Assembly: GCA_029288195.1 (NCBI GenBank) | Contig: JARFPR010000377.1 | Coordinates: 1-5,098, forward strand | Source of the DNA: Gammaproteobacteria bacterium | GTDB lineage: Bacteria; Pseudomonadota; Gammaproteobacteria; GCA-001735895 | Direction: 5' to 3' | DNA length: 5,098 nucleotides | Part shown: one piece after another, positions 1 through 4,751 of the stretch | Layout of the letters: every line of letters begins with the position of its first letter | How positions within the stretch are numbered: position 1 is the stretch's first letter | Translations under genes and position numbers: made by a program | Notes under the pieces: generated by a model | Database searches by the model: none | Seen by the model: only the letters and a program-made list of their open reading frames with translations | What the model was told of the DNA's origin: nothing

Positions 1-52
1 CCTGTTACGAAAATCGCCAGACCCCCGTTTCCATTCTAATTTGATTCATCTA

Positions 53-1987
53 ATGAAACCGATCCATTCAATCCTGTTTTTGCTGGCACTGAGCCTGGGA
101 CTTGCCGCCTGTGAATCAGGCCGTCAATTCGGTTCGGATGGCAGCGGCACGACATTACCGGGAGATCCGGATGCTGTGAGCGAGACTCTGACGCCAACCG
201 AAGAGGACATCATCAGTGCCTTCCAATACGAGGTTGATAAGCAGTGGCTGGAAGCCTCGGTGTTGTATGACAAGCTTGCACAATCCGCCACTCAACCGGA
301 ACGCTCCTCATATCTGCTCAAGGTAGCCCTGATGTATTACGAAGGAGGGTTCTACGAAGAAATTGAACCTTATTTCGATCAACTGGGTGAACAGGACATC
401 ATAGAACTGGACCTGAATTACCGCGAGACGATCCGGGCGGGAGGTTACCTGGGAGAAGGCAAGATTTACCAGAGTCTGGCGGCGCTACCTGAGATCGGAG
501 AGATCATTGATTATCGTTACAAGGCCCTCGCACTCAGGATTCGCTCGCGCGGGGTACTCGCGATCGGCAAACCCCTGGAAAGCGCCAAATTACGCATGGA
601 AATCGGCCAGTTTTTGCAAACGCCGCAGGAAATTGAAGAAAATCATGACTTTATCTGGGATGCGCTGAACCGCATTACCGAGCCTGCAATGATCCGGGCG
701 CTTGAGGAACAAATCACTTACGAGGTGCGCGGTTGGCTGGAGTTAAACCTGATAGCGCGCCGATCGAATATGCTTCCCGTAAAAATGGAGCCCTGGATCG
801 ACCAATGGTACCAGCTTTACGGCGATCACACCGCGGCGCCAAGATACGCCATCAGCCTGCTCGAAGAAAGCAAGCGTATTTATATTAATCCAACGCGTAT
901 CGCGTTGATGCTGCCTTTTTCCGGGCGCCTCGAAAAGGTTGCAGAGGCGATCCAGAATGGTTTTCTGTACGCATATTACCAGAACCCCGAGCAGGTTGCC
1001 GACCTGGAGATTATCAATGCCAGCAACAACCCCGCGGAATTTAACCTGCAATACGAGCAGGCAATTCAGGACGGTGCTGATTTTATAGTTGGCCCGATTG
1101 CCAAGGACCTGATTGATCTGCTGCAACAACGTGAACAACTCGAAGTTCCGACCCTGACTTTGAATTACGGCAACGATCAGAATGAAACCCGGTTGAATCT
1201 TTACCAGTTCGGTCTGCGTCCGGAAGACGAAGCTGTGCAGATTGCGGATTACGCATTGGCCCAGGGCAGGCATCACGCACTTGTACTGGTGCCCGACACC
1301 GATTGGGGCTATCGGCTTCAGCGTGCCTTCAGTCAACGCTTCGAGTCGCTAGGTGGTCACGTCGTCGGCAACAGTAATTACCCAGCGAAAAAGAACGATT
1401 ATTCGACGGAAATAAAGAACCTGCTCAACCTGACCACCAGCAACCATCGTAAAAGCATTTTGCAGCAGGTGATCAAGGAACAGGTCAAATTCGATGCGCG
1501 CCGTCGACAGGACGTTGACATGATATTTATCGCCGGCAACTCAAGACAGGCCAGGCTGATCAAACCACAGCTCAAGTTCCACCATGCGCAGGATTTACCG
1601 GTATATTCGACATCGCATATTTCTTCCAGCAACAGCAATCCGGACGATGATCGCGACCTGGATGAAATTCTTTTTGTCGACATCCCGTGGATGCTGGACA
1701 ACCACTCTAATCACGACCATCAGCAAATCAGTCGTCTCTGGCCAGACGAGAGCCAGCGTTTCAGCCGTCTGTTTGCCCTCGGGATCGATGCTTATCGCAT
1801 GATTCCTTCGCTGCGCCGACTGATGATTAATCCCGAGGAATCGCTGCCACATAACACCGGTAAACTGTCAGTTGATAAAAACGGCCGGGTAAAACGATCG
1901 CTGATGATGGCAACTTATGAAAAAGGTCGAGCCAAGCTTCTGGAAGCTCCAGGCACCCAGGACCTGGCCCCGGAACCACCTCCGTAG
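53..1987 (+). CDS. lpoA: LpoA, outer-membrane lipoprotein activator of penicillin-binding protein 1A
   Basis: The product (644 aa) matches the LpoA/YraM (LppC) family. In E. coli LpoA is anchored in the outer membrane and reaches through the periplasm to stimulate PBP1A, a peptidoglycan synthase. A lipoprotein signal is clear: a hydrophobic stretch at residues 4-18 ends in the lipobox L17-A18-A19-C20, with C20 the lipidated residue. Residues about 35-275 form the helical, TPR-like N-domain. Residues about 281-625 form the periplasmic-binding-protein-like C-domain, opening with RIALMLPFSGR and including VGPIAKD (346-352) and RRRQDVDMIF (483-492), which are typical of the family. The tail is proline-rich. 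Length is close to E. coli LpoA (678 aa). I chose ATG at 53 because it gives a standard signal peptide; a TTG at 41 in frame would add four residues. Neither start has a good Shine-Dalgarno. TCTAAT at 35-40 could be a -10 box, but no -35 partner is convincing. The family call is seen in the sequence; the PBP1A partner is inferred from E. coli. Confidence 0.95.
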   Translation: MKPIHSILFLLALSLGLAACESGRQFGSDGSGTTLPGDPDAVSETLTPTEEDIISAFQYEVDKQWLEASVLYDKLAQSATQPERSSYLLKVALMYYEGGFYEEIEPYFDQLGEQDIIELDLNYRETIRAGGYLGEGKIYQSLAALPEIGEIIDYRYKALALRIRSRGVLAIGKPLESAKLRMEIGQFLQTPQEIEENHDFIWDALNRITEPAMIRALEEQITYEVRGWLELNLIARRSNMLPVKMEPWIDQWYQLYGDHTAAPRYAISLLEESKRIYINPTRIALMLPFSGRLEKVAEAIQNGFLYAYYQNPEQVADLEIINASNNPAEFNLQYEQAIQDGADFIVGPIAKDLIDLLQQREQLEVPTLTLNYGNDQNETRLNLYQFGLRPEDEAVQIADYALAQGRHHALVLVPDTDWGYRLQRAFSQRFESLGGHVVGNSNYPAKKNDYSTEIKNLLNLTTSNHRKSILQQVIKEQVKFDARRRQDVDMIFIAGNSRQARLIKPQLKFHHAQDLPVYSTSHISSSNSNPDDDRDLDEILFVDIPWMLDNHSNHDHQQISRLWPDESQRFSRLFALGIDAYRMIPSLRRLMINPEESLPHNTGKLSVDKNGRVKRSLMMATYEKGRAKLLEAPGTQDLAPEPPP

Positions 1988-1991
1988 TTCG

Positions 1992-2357
1992 ATGAACCTC
2001 AATCTTCGCAAAGGATTGCGTTTTGAAGATCAGGCCAGGGACTACCTGCTTGAGCGCGGCCTGCTGTTACTACAATCGAATTACCGCTGCCGTTTCGGCG
2101 AAATCGATTTGATCATGCTTGATCGCGAAACCGTCTGTTTTATCGAGGTGAAATTTCGCAGGTCGTTAACCTTTGGCGGTGCCGCGGTCGCGATTCCCTG
2201 CAGCAAACAGCGTAAAATCATCAAGGCTGCCCTCTTCTACCTCGCAGCGCACAAGCGCCTTGCCCACCATGCGCTGCGCTTTGACGCGCTACTGATACAG
2301 CAGCAAAGCGCAGGCATCGACTTCAACTGGATCCAAAACGCCTTCTACGCCGAATAA
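1992..2357 (+). CDS. yraN: YraN family protein (UPF0102), nuclease-like fold, function unknown
   Basis: This 121-aa protein carries the full YraN/UPF0102 signature: E12 in the first helix, then GEIDLI (36-41), an acidic residue at D44, IEVKFR (51-56), and the SKQRKI helix (71-76). It ends in RFDALLI (96-102) and WIQNAF (113-118), as other members do. The GEID...EVK arrangement is the active-site pattern of the PD-(D/E)XK nuclease fold, so metal-dependent DNA cleavage is plausible, but the cellular role of the family is not settled. I chose ATG at 1992 because it places the conserved first helix near the N-terminus. The in-frame ATG at 1917 would lie inside lpoA and add 25 unrelated residues. 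Only 4 nt separate it from the lpoA stop, so it is probably translated from the same mRNA, although no strong ribosome binding site is visible. In E. coli the next genes are diaA and dolP; here neither follows. Confidence 0.93.
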   Translation: MNLNLRKGLRFEDQARDYLLERGLLLLQSNYRCRFGEIDLIMLDRETVCFIEVKFRRSLTFGGAAVAIPCSKQRKIIKAALFYLAAHKRLAHHALRFDALLIQQQSAGIDFNWIQNAFYAE

Positions 2358-2377
2358 CAGTCTTGCTCAACCCTCAA

Positions 2378-2391
2378 AACGACTTGTCGTT
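2378..2391 (+). terminator. Weak hairpin after yraN, possible 3'-end structure
   Basis: AACGAC-TT-GTCGTT is a perfect 6-bp inverted repeat 20 nt after the yraN stop, followed by ATTCC. The stem is short, only half GC and has no proper U-tract, so it would be a poor intrinsic terminator. It is listed because it is the first fold-back after the lpoA-yraN genes. Confidence 0.25.
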
Positions 2392-2452
2392 ATTCCGTCA
2401 GGATTCCATCCCCGCAAAGGCAACCGAGGAAGTTCCTTGCGACTGACCGGGT

Positions 2453-2468
2453 CGGTCCGACGCATCGG
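2453..2468 (+). repeat. Direct repeat copy 1, CGGTCCGACGCATCGG
   Basis: This 16-nt sequence recurs exactly at 2820-2835. It contains a mini-hairpin, CCGA-CGCA-TCGG (2457-2468). It starts at the base right after the 8-bp inner stem of the large palindrome and bulges from its left side. Confidence 0.85.
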
Positions 2469-2480
2469 GCCTGCGGCTTC

Positions 2481-2589
2481 CCGAAAAAGCATTAATTTTA
2501 AAGGGCAAGGCGAGACTCGACGTCCTTGTCTCGACTCGCCACAGGCGGCATCCATGCCGCCTGACCCTTTAAAATTAATGCTTTTTCGG
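2481..2589. repeat. Inner 109-bp palindrome with two internal hairpins
   Basis: The exact 25-bp arms begin CCGAAAAAGC on the left and end GCTTTTTCGG on the right. They are AT-rich, unlike the surrounding GC-rich material. Between them, on the left, GGCGAG (2509-2514) pairs with CTCGCC (2535-2540), with a further TCGA/TCGA pairing inside. Then comes a 10-bp perfect hairpin, CAGGCGGCAT (2542-2551) with ATGCCGCCTG (2554-2563), separated by CC. Only one base (2564) separates that hairpin from the right arm, against 36 nt on the left side. The different base composition and the sharp ends suggest this may be a separate unit placed inside the outer palindrome. Confidence 0.85.
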
Positions 2590-2640
2590 CACCCGGTCTT
2601 TACGTCGCAAGGAACTTCCTCGGTTGCCTCTCAGACTCAA

Positions 2641-2769
2641 GCTACCCCGGGGGAATGCCTGCAAAAGTGTAGCGAGGCAGGACGCCGAGCTCCAAGCGAT
2701 TCCATGGATGGACCAACCGGCGCTTGCGCCGGTTGGGAGCGCCTTTTGCAGGCATTCCCCCGGGGTAGC
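2641..2769. repeat. 129-bp palindrome with exact 27-bp arms and a central hairpin
   Basis: The arms 2641-2667 (GCTACCCCGGGGGAATGCCT...) and 2743-2769 are exact reverse complements over 27 bp. Inside, CCAACCGGCGC (2713-2723) pairs over 11 bp with GCGCCGGTTGG (2726-2736) around TT. Just left of it is a smaller fold-back, TCCAT-GG-ATGGA (2701-2712). The left spacer between outer and inner stems is 45 nt and the right spacer 6 nt, so this unit has the same left-heavy asymmetry as its neighbours. It starts 11 nt after the 212-bp palindrome. No target-site duplication is visible (left flank CTCAA, right flank GTTAG). A T-run (CCTTTT, 2742-2747) follows the central hairpin after 5 nt, too far for a standard terminator. 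Confidence 0.9.
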
Positions 2770-2812
2770 GTTAGCAAAGATACGCTGTACGTAAAATCGT
2801 TAGTAATGGGAG

Positions 2813-2860
2813 ATCCCAGCGGTCCGACGCATCGGTAAGTGCTGACGCACTTTCTGGGAT
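2813..2860. repeat. 48-bp palindromic unit carrying the shared 16-nt motif
   Basis: ATCCCAG (2813-2819) pairs with CTGGGAT (2854-2860). Inside is the perfect hairpin AAGTGC-TGAC-GCACTT (2837-2852). The right side has one unpaired base (2853), while the left has a 17-nt segment (2820-2836) starting with CGGTCCGACGCATCGG. This is a small version of the architecture in the 212-bp palindrome. Confidence 0.75.
2820..2835 (+). repeat. Direct repeat copy 2, CGGTCCGACGCATCGG
   Basis: Identical over 16 nt to 2453-2468 and, like it, located directly after the outer left arm of a palindrome. The bases on either side differ between the copies (T before and G after in copy 1; G before and T after in copy 2), which marks the edges of the shared unit. 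Confidence 0.85.
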
Positions 2861-2876
2861 ACGCCGGGCCGCGCAG

Positions 2877-2891
2877 GCCGCTTTGGGCGGC
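2877..2891 (-). terminator. Short GC hairpin just after sspB, doubtful terminator
   Basis: On the minus strand GCCGC-CCAAA-GCGGC forms a 5-bp GC-only stem beginning one base after the sspB stop codon. No T-run follows, so intrinsic termination is unlikely from this alone. It could act as a stabilising 3' stem together with the palindromes further on. Confidence 0.2.
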
Positions 2892-2892
2892 G

Positions 2893-3285
2893 TCACTTGA
2901 TGACTTTGAGGGTTGGACCCTTGGGTTTGGCGGGGTCCGACGAATCGGCGTCGGACTCGGCGGGGGTATCGTCGGATTCTTCGGCTGGGAACATCATGCC
3001 CTCGCCGTTTTCACGAGCATAGATTGCCAGCAAAGACGCGATCGGGCAGTAAATATTCTCGGCGACACCATTGAAACGCGCAGAAAAAGAAACATGCTCA
3101 TTGGTCATTTCGAGATCCTCGATCGCAGCCGGTGCGAGATTCAGCACGACCTTGCCATCGTTGGCAATCCCTGGTGGCACTAATACCTGATCAATACCGG
3201 TATCAACGAGGATGTAAGGCGTTGTGTCGTTGTCCAGAATCCATTCGTATAAGGCTCGAACCAGGTAGGGCTTGCTGGATTTCAT
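2893..3285 (-). CDS. sspB: SspB, ClpXP adaptor for ssrA-tagged proteins
   Basis: The 130-aa product matches SspB, the adaptor that binds the ssrA tag on proteins released from stalled ribosomes and tethers them to the ClpX unfoldase. Residues 6-100 form the substrate-binding domain, with family motifs PYLVRALYEWILDN (6-19), DGKVVLNLAP (43-52), SFSARFNG (66-73) and LLAIYARENGEGMMF (85-99). An acidic, Ser/Pro-rich linker (about 101-121) leads to the C-terminal GPTLKVIK. That tail corresponds to the RPALRVVK tail of E. coli SspB, which docks on ClpX. The linker is clearly shorter than in E. coli (165 aa in all), but both working ends are intact. ATG at 3285 is preferred over an upstream in-frame ATG at 3309: it has an AAGGTG Shine-Dalgarno (3290-3295) at 4-nt spacing, and it starts at the conserved N-terminus. 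It lies 54 nt after sspA. Confidence 0.94.
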   Translation of the reverse strand: MKSSKPYLVRALYEWILDNDTTPYILVDTGIDQVLVPPGIANDGKVVLNLAPAAIEDLEMTNEHVSFSARFNGVAENIYCPIASLLAIYARENGEGMMFPAEESDDTPAESDADSSDPAKPKGPTLKVIK

Positions 3286-3289
3286 CGGG

Positions 3290-3295
3290 CACCTT
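3290..3295 (-). promoter_or_regulatory. Ribosome binding site of sspB
   Basis: AAGGTG on the minus strand ends 4 nt before ATG 3285. It decides the start against the ATG 24 nt upstream, which would place this site inside the coding region. Confidence 0.6.
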
Positions 3296-3339
3296 TGAGA
3301 CCCGGACATTTTAGAGCAACCGACATAACGCCAGGATCC

Positions 3340-3966
3340 CTAGGCAACCATATCCCGTTCCTGCTCGGACAGGCTGGCCTGAAACGAAGGCCGAGAAAAC
3401 ACCCGTTTCATATAGCTAGTAATCTTCCGAGTAGTCTTGGGCAACTCAATCCCGTAGTGGGGTAAGCGCCAAAGTATGGGAGCGATGCTGCAGTCCAGCA
3501 AACTGAACTCGGCAGAAAGAAAATACGGCATTGCGCCAAACACGTCATTCGAATTTATCAGGCTTTCGGTGAGGGCCTTTTTTGCCTGGGTTTTGCGTCT
3601 CTCCGTACCACGCTCGATGTCGTTTAGCAAACTGAACCAGTCACTCTCTATGCGGAACAGCGCCAGTCGACTCTTGGCACGGGAAACCGGATCGACAGGC
3701 ATCAAGGGAGGATGCGGAAAGCGCTCATCCAGGTACTCGATCAATACCCTCGCATTATATAAAACGAGATCTCGATCGACCATGGTTGGAACAGTTGCGT
3801 AAGGATTCAAGTCGAGCAAATCTTCTTGTAGATTATTGGTATCTACATCATGGATTTCGACCGTAATGTCTTTTTCCGCCAGCACGATACGTGCGCGGTG
3901 ACACTCCGGGTCAATCGGAGAAGAAAAGCAACTCATCACCGAACGGCGATTCGCCACTACTGACAT
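3340..3966 (-). CDS. sspA: SspA, stringent starvation protein A, RNA polymerase-binding GST-fold regulator
   Basis: The 208-aa product is close in length and sequence to E. coli SspA (212 aa), an RNA polymerase-associated protein induced by starvation that affects acid tolerance, H-NS levels and phage P1 late transcription. The thioredoxin-like GST N-domain covers about 9-85 (RIVLAEK 26-32, NPYATVPTMVDRDL 54-67). The helical C-domain covers about 95-195 (FGAMPYFLSAEFSLLDC, APILWRLPHYGIELP). P84-H85-P86, the surface patch needed for activity in E. coli, is kept at the same numbering. The GST-type Glu-Ser that contacts glutathione is replaced by N71-A72, which fits the absence of GST activity in this family. 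The start ATG 3966 is supported by AGGA (3977-3980) 10 nt upstream. The gene lies 17 nt after petC, so it is probably co-transcribed with the bc1 genes. Confidence 0.95.
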   Translation of the reverse strand: MSVVANRRSVMSCFSSPIDPECHRARIVLAEKDITVEIHDVDTNNLQEDLLDLNPYATVPTMVDRDLVLYNARVLIEYLDERFPHPPLMPVDPVSRAKSRLALFRIESDWFSLLNDIERGTERRKTQAKKALTESLINSNDVFGAMPYFLSAEFSLLDCSIAPILWRLPHYGIELPKTTRKITSYMKRVFSRPSFQASLSEQERDMVA

Positions 3967-3976
3967 AATTTTAAAT

Positions 3977-3980
3977 TCCT
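3977..3980 (-). promoter_or_regulatory. Ribosome binding site of sspA
   Basis: AGGA within TTAGGAAT on the minus strand, 10 nt before the sspA ATG, in the 17-nt petC-sspA gap. There is no room for a separate promoter in that gap, which supports co-transcription. Confidence 0.45.
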
Positions 3981-3983
3981 AAG

Positions 3984-4751
3984 TTAATGGACGTCCTTCC
4001 AGTATTCTTTCTTAAGCAAATAAGCCAGAATCAGGAAGACGAACAGAAAAATGATGACACCGGTACCAACGTTCTTGCGTGTCTGCTTGTAGGGCTCGGC
4101 CAGATAATCGAGAAACGCCACCAGGTCGTGAATGGTGTTGTCATACTCCGATTTCGTCATCGAACCCGGTTTAATGATTTCGAAACCGACAATAACTTCG
4201 CTTTCGTTGCCGTGAGAATCCTGCACGGTCTTGTACTTGGGCTGTTGAAGCCCCTGTAGTTCGGCCAACACATGCGGCATCCCTACATTTTGAAAAACTC
4301 CGTTGTTTACGCCAAGTCCGACACGGGTGTCATCGACGTAGAAGCCTCGCAGGTAATTGTACAGCCAGTCAACCCCGCGCGAACGTGCAATCAGCGAAAG
4401 ATCAGGCGGTGCGGTACCAAATGCCTGCTCCGCGTATTCCACGGTCATAGTCGTCTTCATCAATTCACCGACCTTGGTTTTGTCACCGTTGACATCCGTG
4501 GTAAAGATCAGGTTATCAAGCACCATTTCGTCCGGGATACCCAGGTCTTCGCCAACCCGGTTAAACCTCGAATACGCGGCGGAATGGCAACTCAGGCAAT
4601 AGTTGACAAAGGTGCGCGCACCGCGTTGCATTGCGGCCTTGTCGCTCCAGTCAATCTCAACCTTGTCATTCGGGAAAGTATGTCCACCACCGGCGCTCCA
4701 ACCTAATGTTGGTAATAGCAAGCCCGCAACAATGAATAAAATCCTGCTCAT
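3984..4751 (-). CDS. petC: Cytochrome c1, haem subunit of the cytochrome bc1 complex
   Basis: This 255-aa protein is the cytochrome c1 subunit of complex III, which passes electrons from the Rieske iron-sulfur protein to a soluble or membrane-bound cytochrome c on the periplasmic side. A Sec signal peptide covers residues 1-20 with a likely cut after WSA. The haem-attachment motif is C52-L-S-C55-H56, and the sixth ligand is probably M158 in NVGMPH. Other family marks are APPDLSLIARSRG (114-126) and WLYNYLRGFY (129-138). A single C-terminal membrane anchor covers about 229-246, followed by a basic cytoplasmic tail (KKEYWKD). Length is normal for the short proteobacterial form. The start codon overlaps the petB stop in TAATG, which suggests translational coupling. 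A GAGGG site (4759-4763) sits 7 nt upstream. The haem must be attached by a cytochrome c maturation system encoded elsewhere. Confidence 0.96.
   Translation of the reverse strand: MSRILFIVAGLLLPTLGWSAGGGHTFPNDKVEIDWSDKAAMQRGARTFVNYCLSCHSAAYSRFNRVGEDLGIPDEMVLDNLIFTTDVNGDKTKVGELMKTTMTVEYAEQAFGTAPPDLSLIARSRGVDWLYNYLRGFYVDDTRVGLGVNNGVFQNVGMPHVLAELQGLQQPKYKTVQDSHGNESEVIVGFEIIKPGSMTKSEYDNTIHDLVAFLDYLAEPYKQTRKNVGTGVIIFLFVFLILAYLLKKEYWKDVH

Larger units (their letters stand above)
2418..2629. repeat. 212-bp composite palindrome with nested 26-, 8- and 25-bp stems
   Basis: The outer arms 2418-2443 and 2604-2629 are exact reverse complements over 26 bp (left arm begins AGGCAACCGAGGAAG). Inside lies an 8-bp pair, GACCGGGT (2445-2452) with ACCCGGTC (2591-2598), and then the 25-bp pair 2481-2505 with 2565-2589. 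In total 59 bp of main stem can pair. The stem is interrupted mainly on the left: 28 nt (2453-2480) face a single base (2590). That left segment begins with CGGTCCGACGCATCGG, whose CCGA/TCGG ends can form a side hairpin. No direct repeat flanks the unit, and no transposase is nearby. The layout could be one branched element or an insertion of one palindrome into another. The pairing is seen directly; mobility is inference. Confidence 0.9.
2358..2892. other. Gene-free convergent intergenic region packed with palindromic repeats
   Basis: This 535-bp gap lies between the convergent ends of yraN and sspB. Open frames across it read through both arms of inverted repeats and resemble no protein family, so I treat it as noncoding. 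From left to right it holds a small hairpin (2378-2391), a 212-bp composite palindrome (2418-2629), an 11-nt spacer, a 129-bp palindrome (2641-2769), about 43 nt without clear structure, a 48-bp palindrome (2813-2860) and a short GC-rich hairpin (2877-2891) against the sspB stop. None is a textbook rho-independent terminator with a U-tract. Since both flanking operons end here, the hairpins may nonetheless serve as 3' ends or protect against exonucleases; this is inference. Confidence 0.85.

Noticed and set aside
1..40. Possible start of a divergent rsmI gene on the minus strand
   Set aside because: The only minus-strand ATG (32-34) opens a frame that stops after nine codons; rsmI, if present, begins outside the window.
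743..1336. Long minus-strand open frame inside lpoA
   Set aside because: The plus-strand frame encodes LpoA without interruption; the antisense product resembles nothing and has no start context.
1434..1441. CCACCAGC, the E. coli Chi octamer on the minus strand; also at 4912-4919
   Set aside because: Two 8-mers in 5 kb of coding DNA can arise by chance, both fit the coding frame, and Chi sequence is not known for this organism.
2386..2420. Resemblance to the GTCATTCCCGC...GGAATCCAT type of proteobacterial intergenic repeat
   Set aside because: Only fragments match (GTCGTTATTCC, GGATTCCATCCCCGC), and the arms no longer pair beyond 3 bp, so a decayed copy cannot be supported.
2437..2838. 133-codon plus-strand open frame across the intergenic repeats
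   Set aside because: It reads through both arms of the palindromes, has low-complexity Arg/Ser/Pro-rich composition and no domain, and has no ribosome binding site. It is most likely open by chance in GC-rich repeat DNA.
2839..3183. Plus-strand open frame opposite sspB
   Set aside because: It is the antisense shadow of sspB, whose protein is recognised with confidence on the minus strand.
3286..3339. Possible separate promoter for sspB in the sspA-sspB gap (TAAAAT on the minus strand)
   Set aside because: No -35 hexamer sits at a suitable distance, and AT-rich 6-mers are expected by chance.
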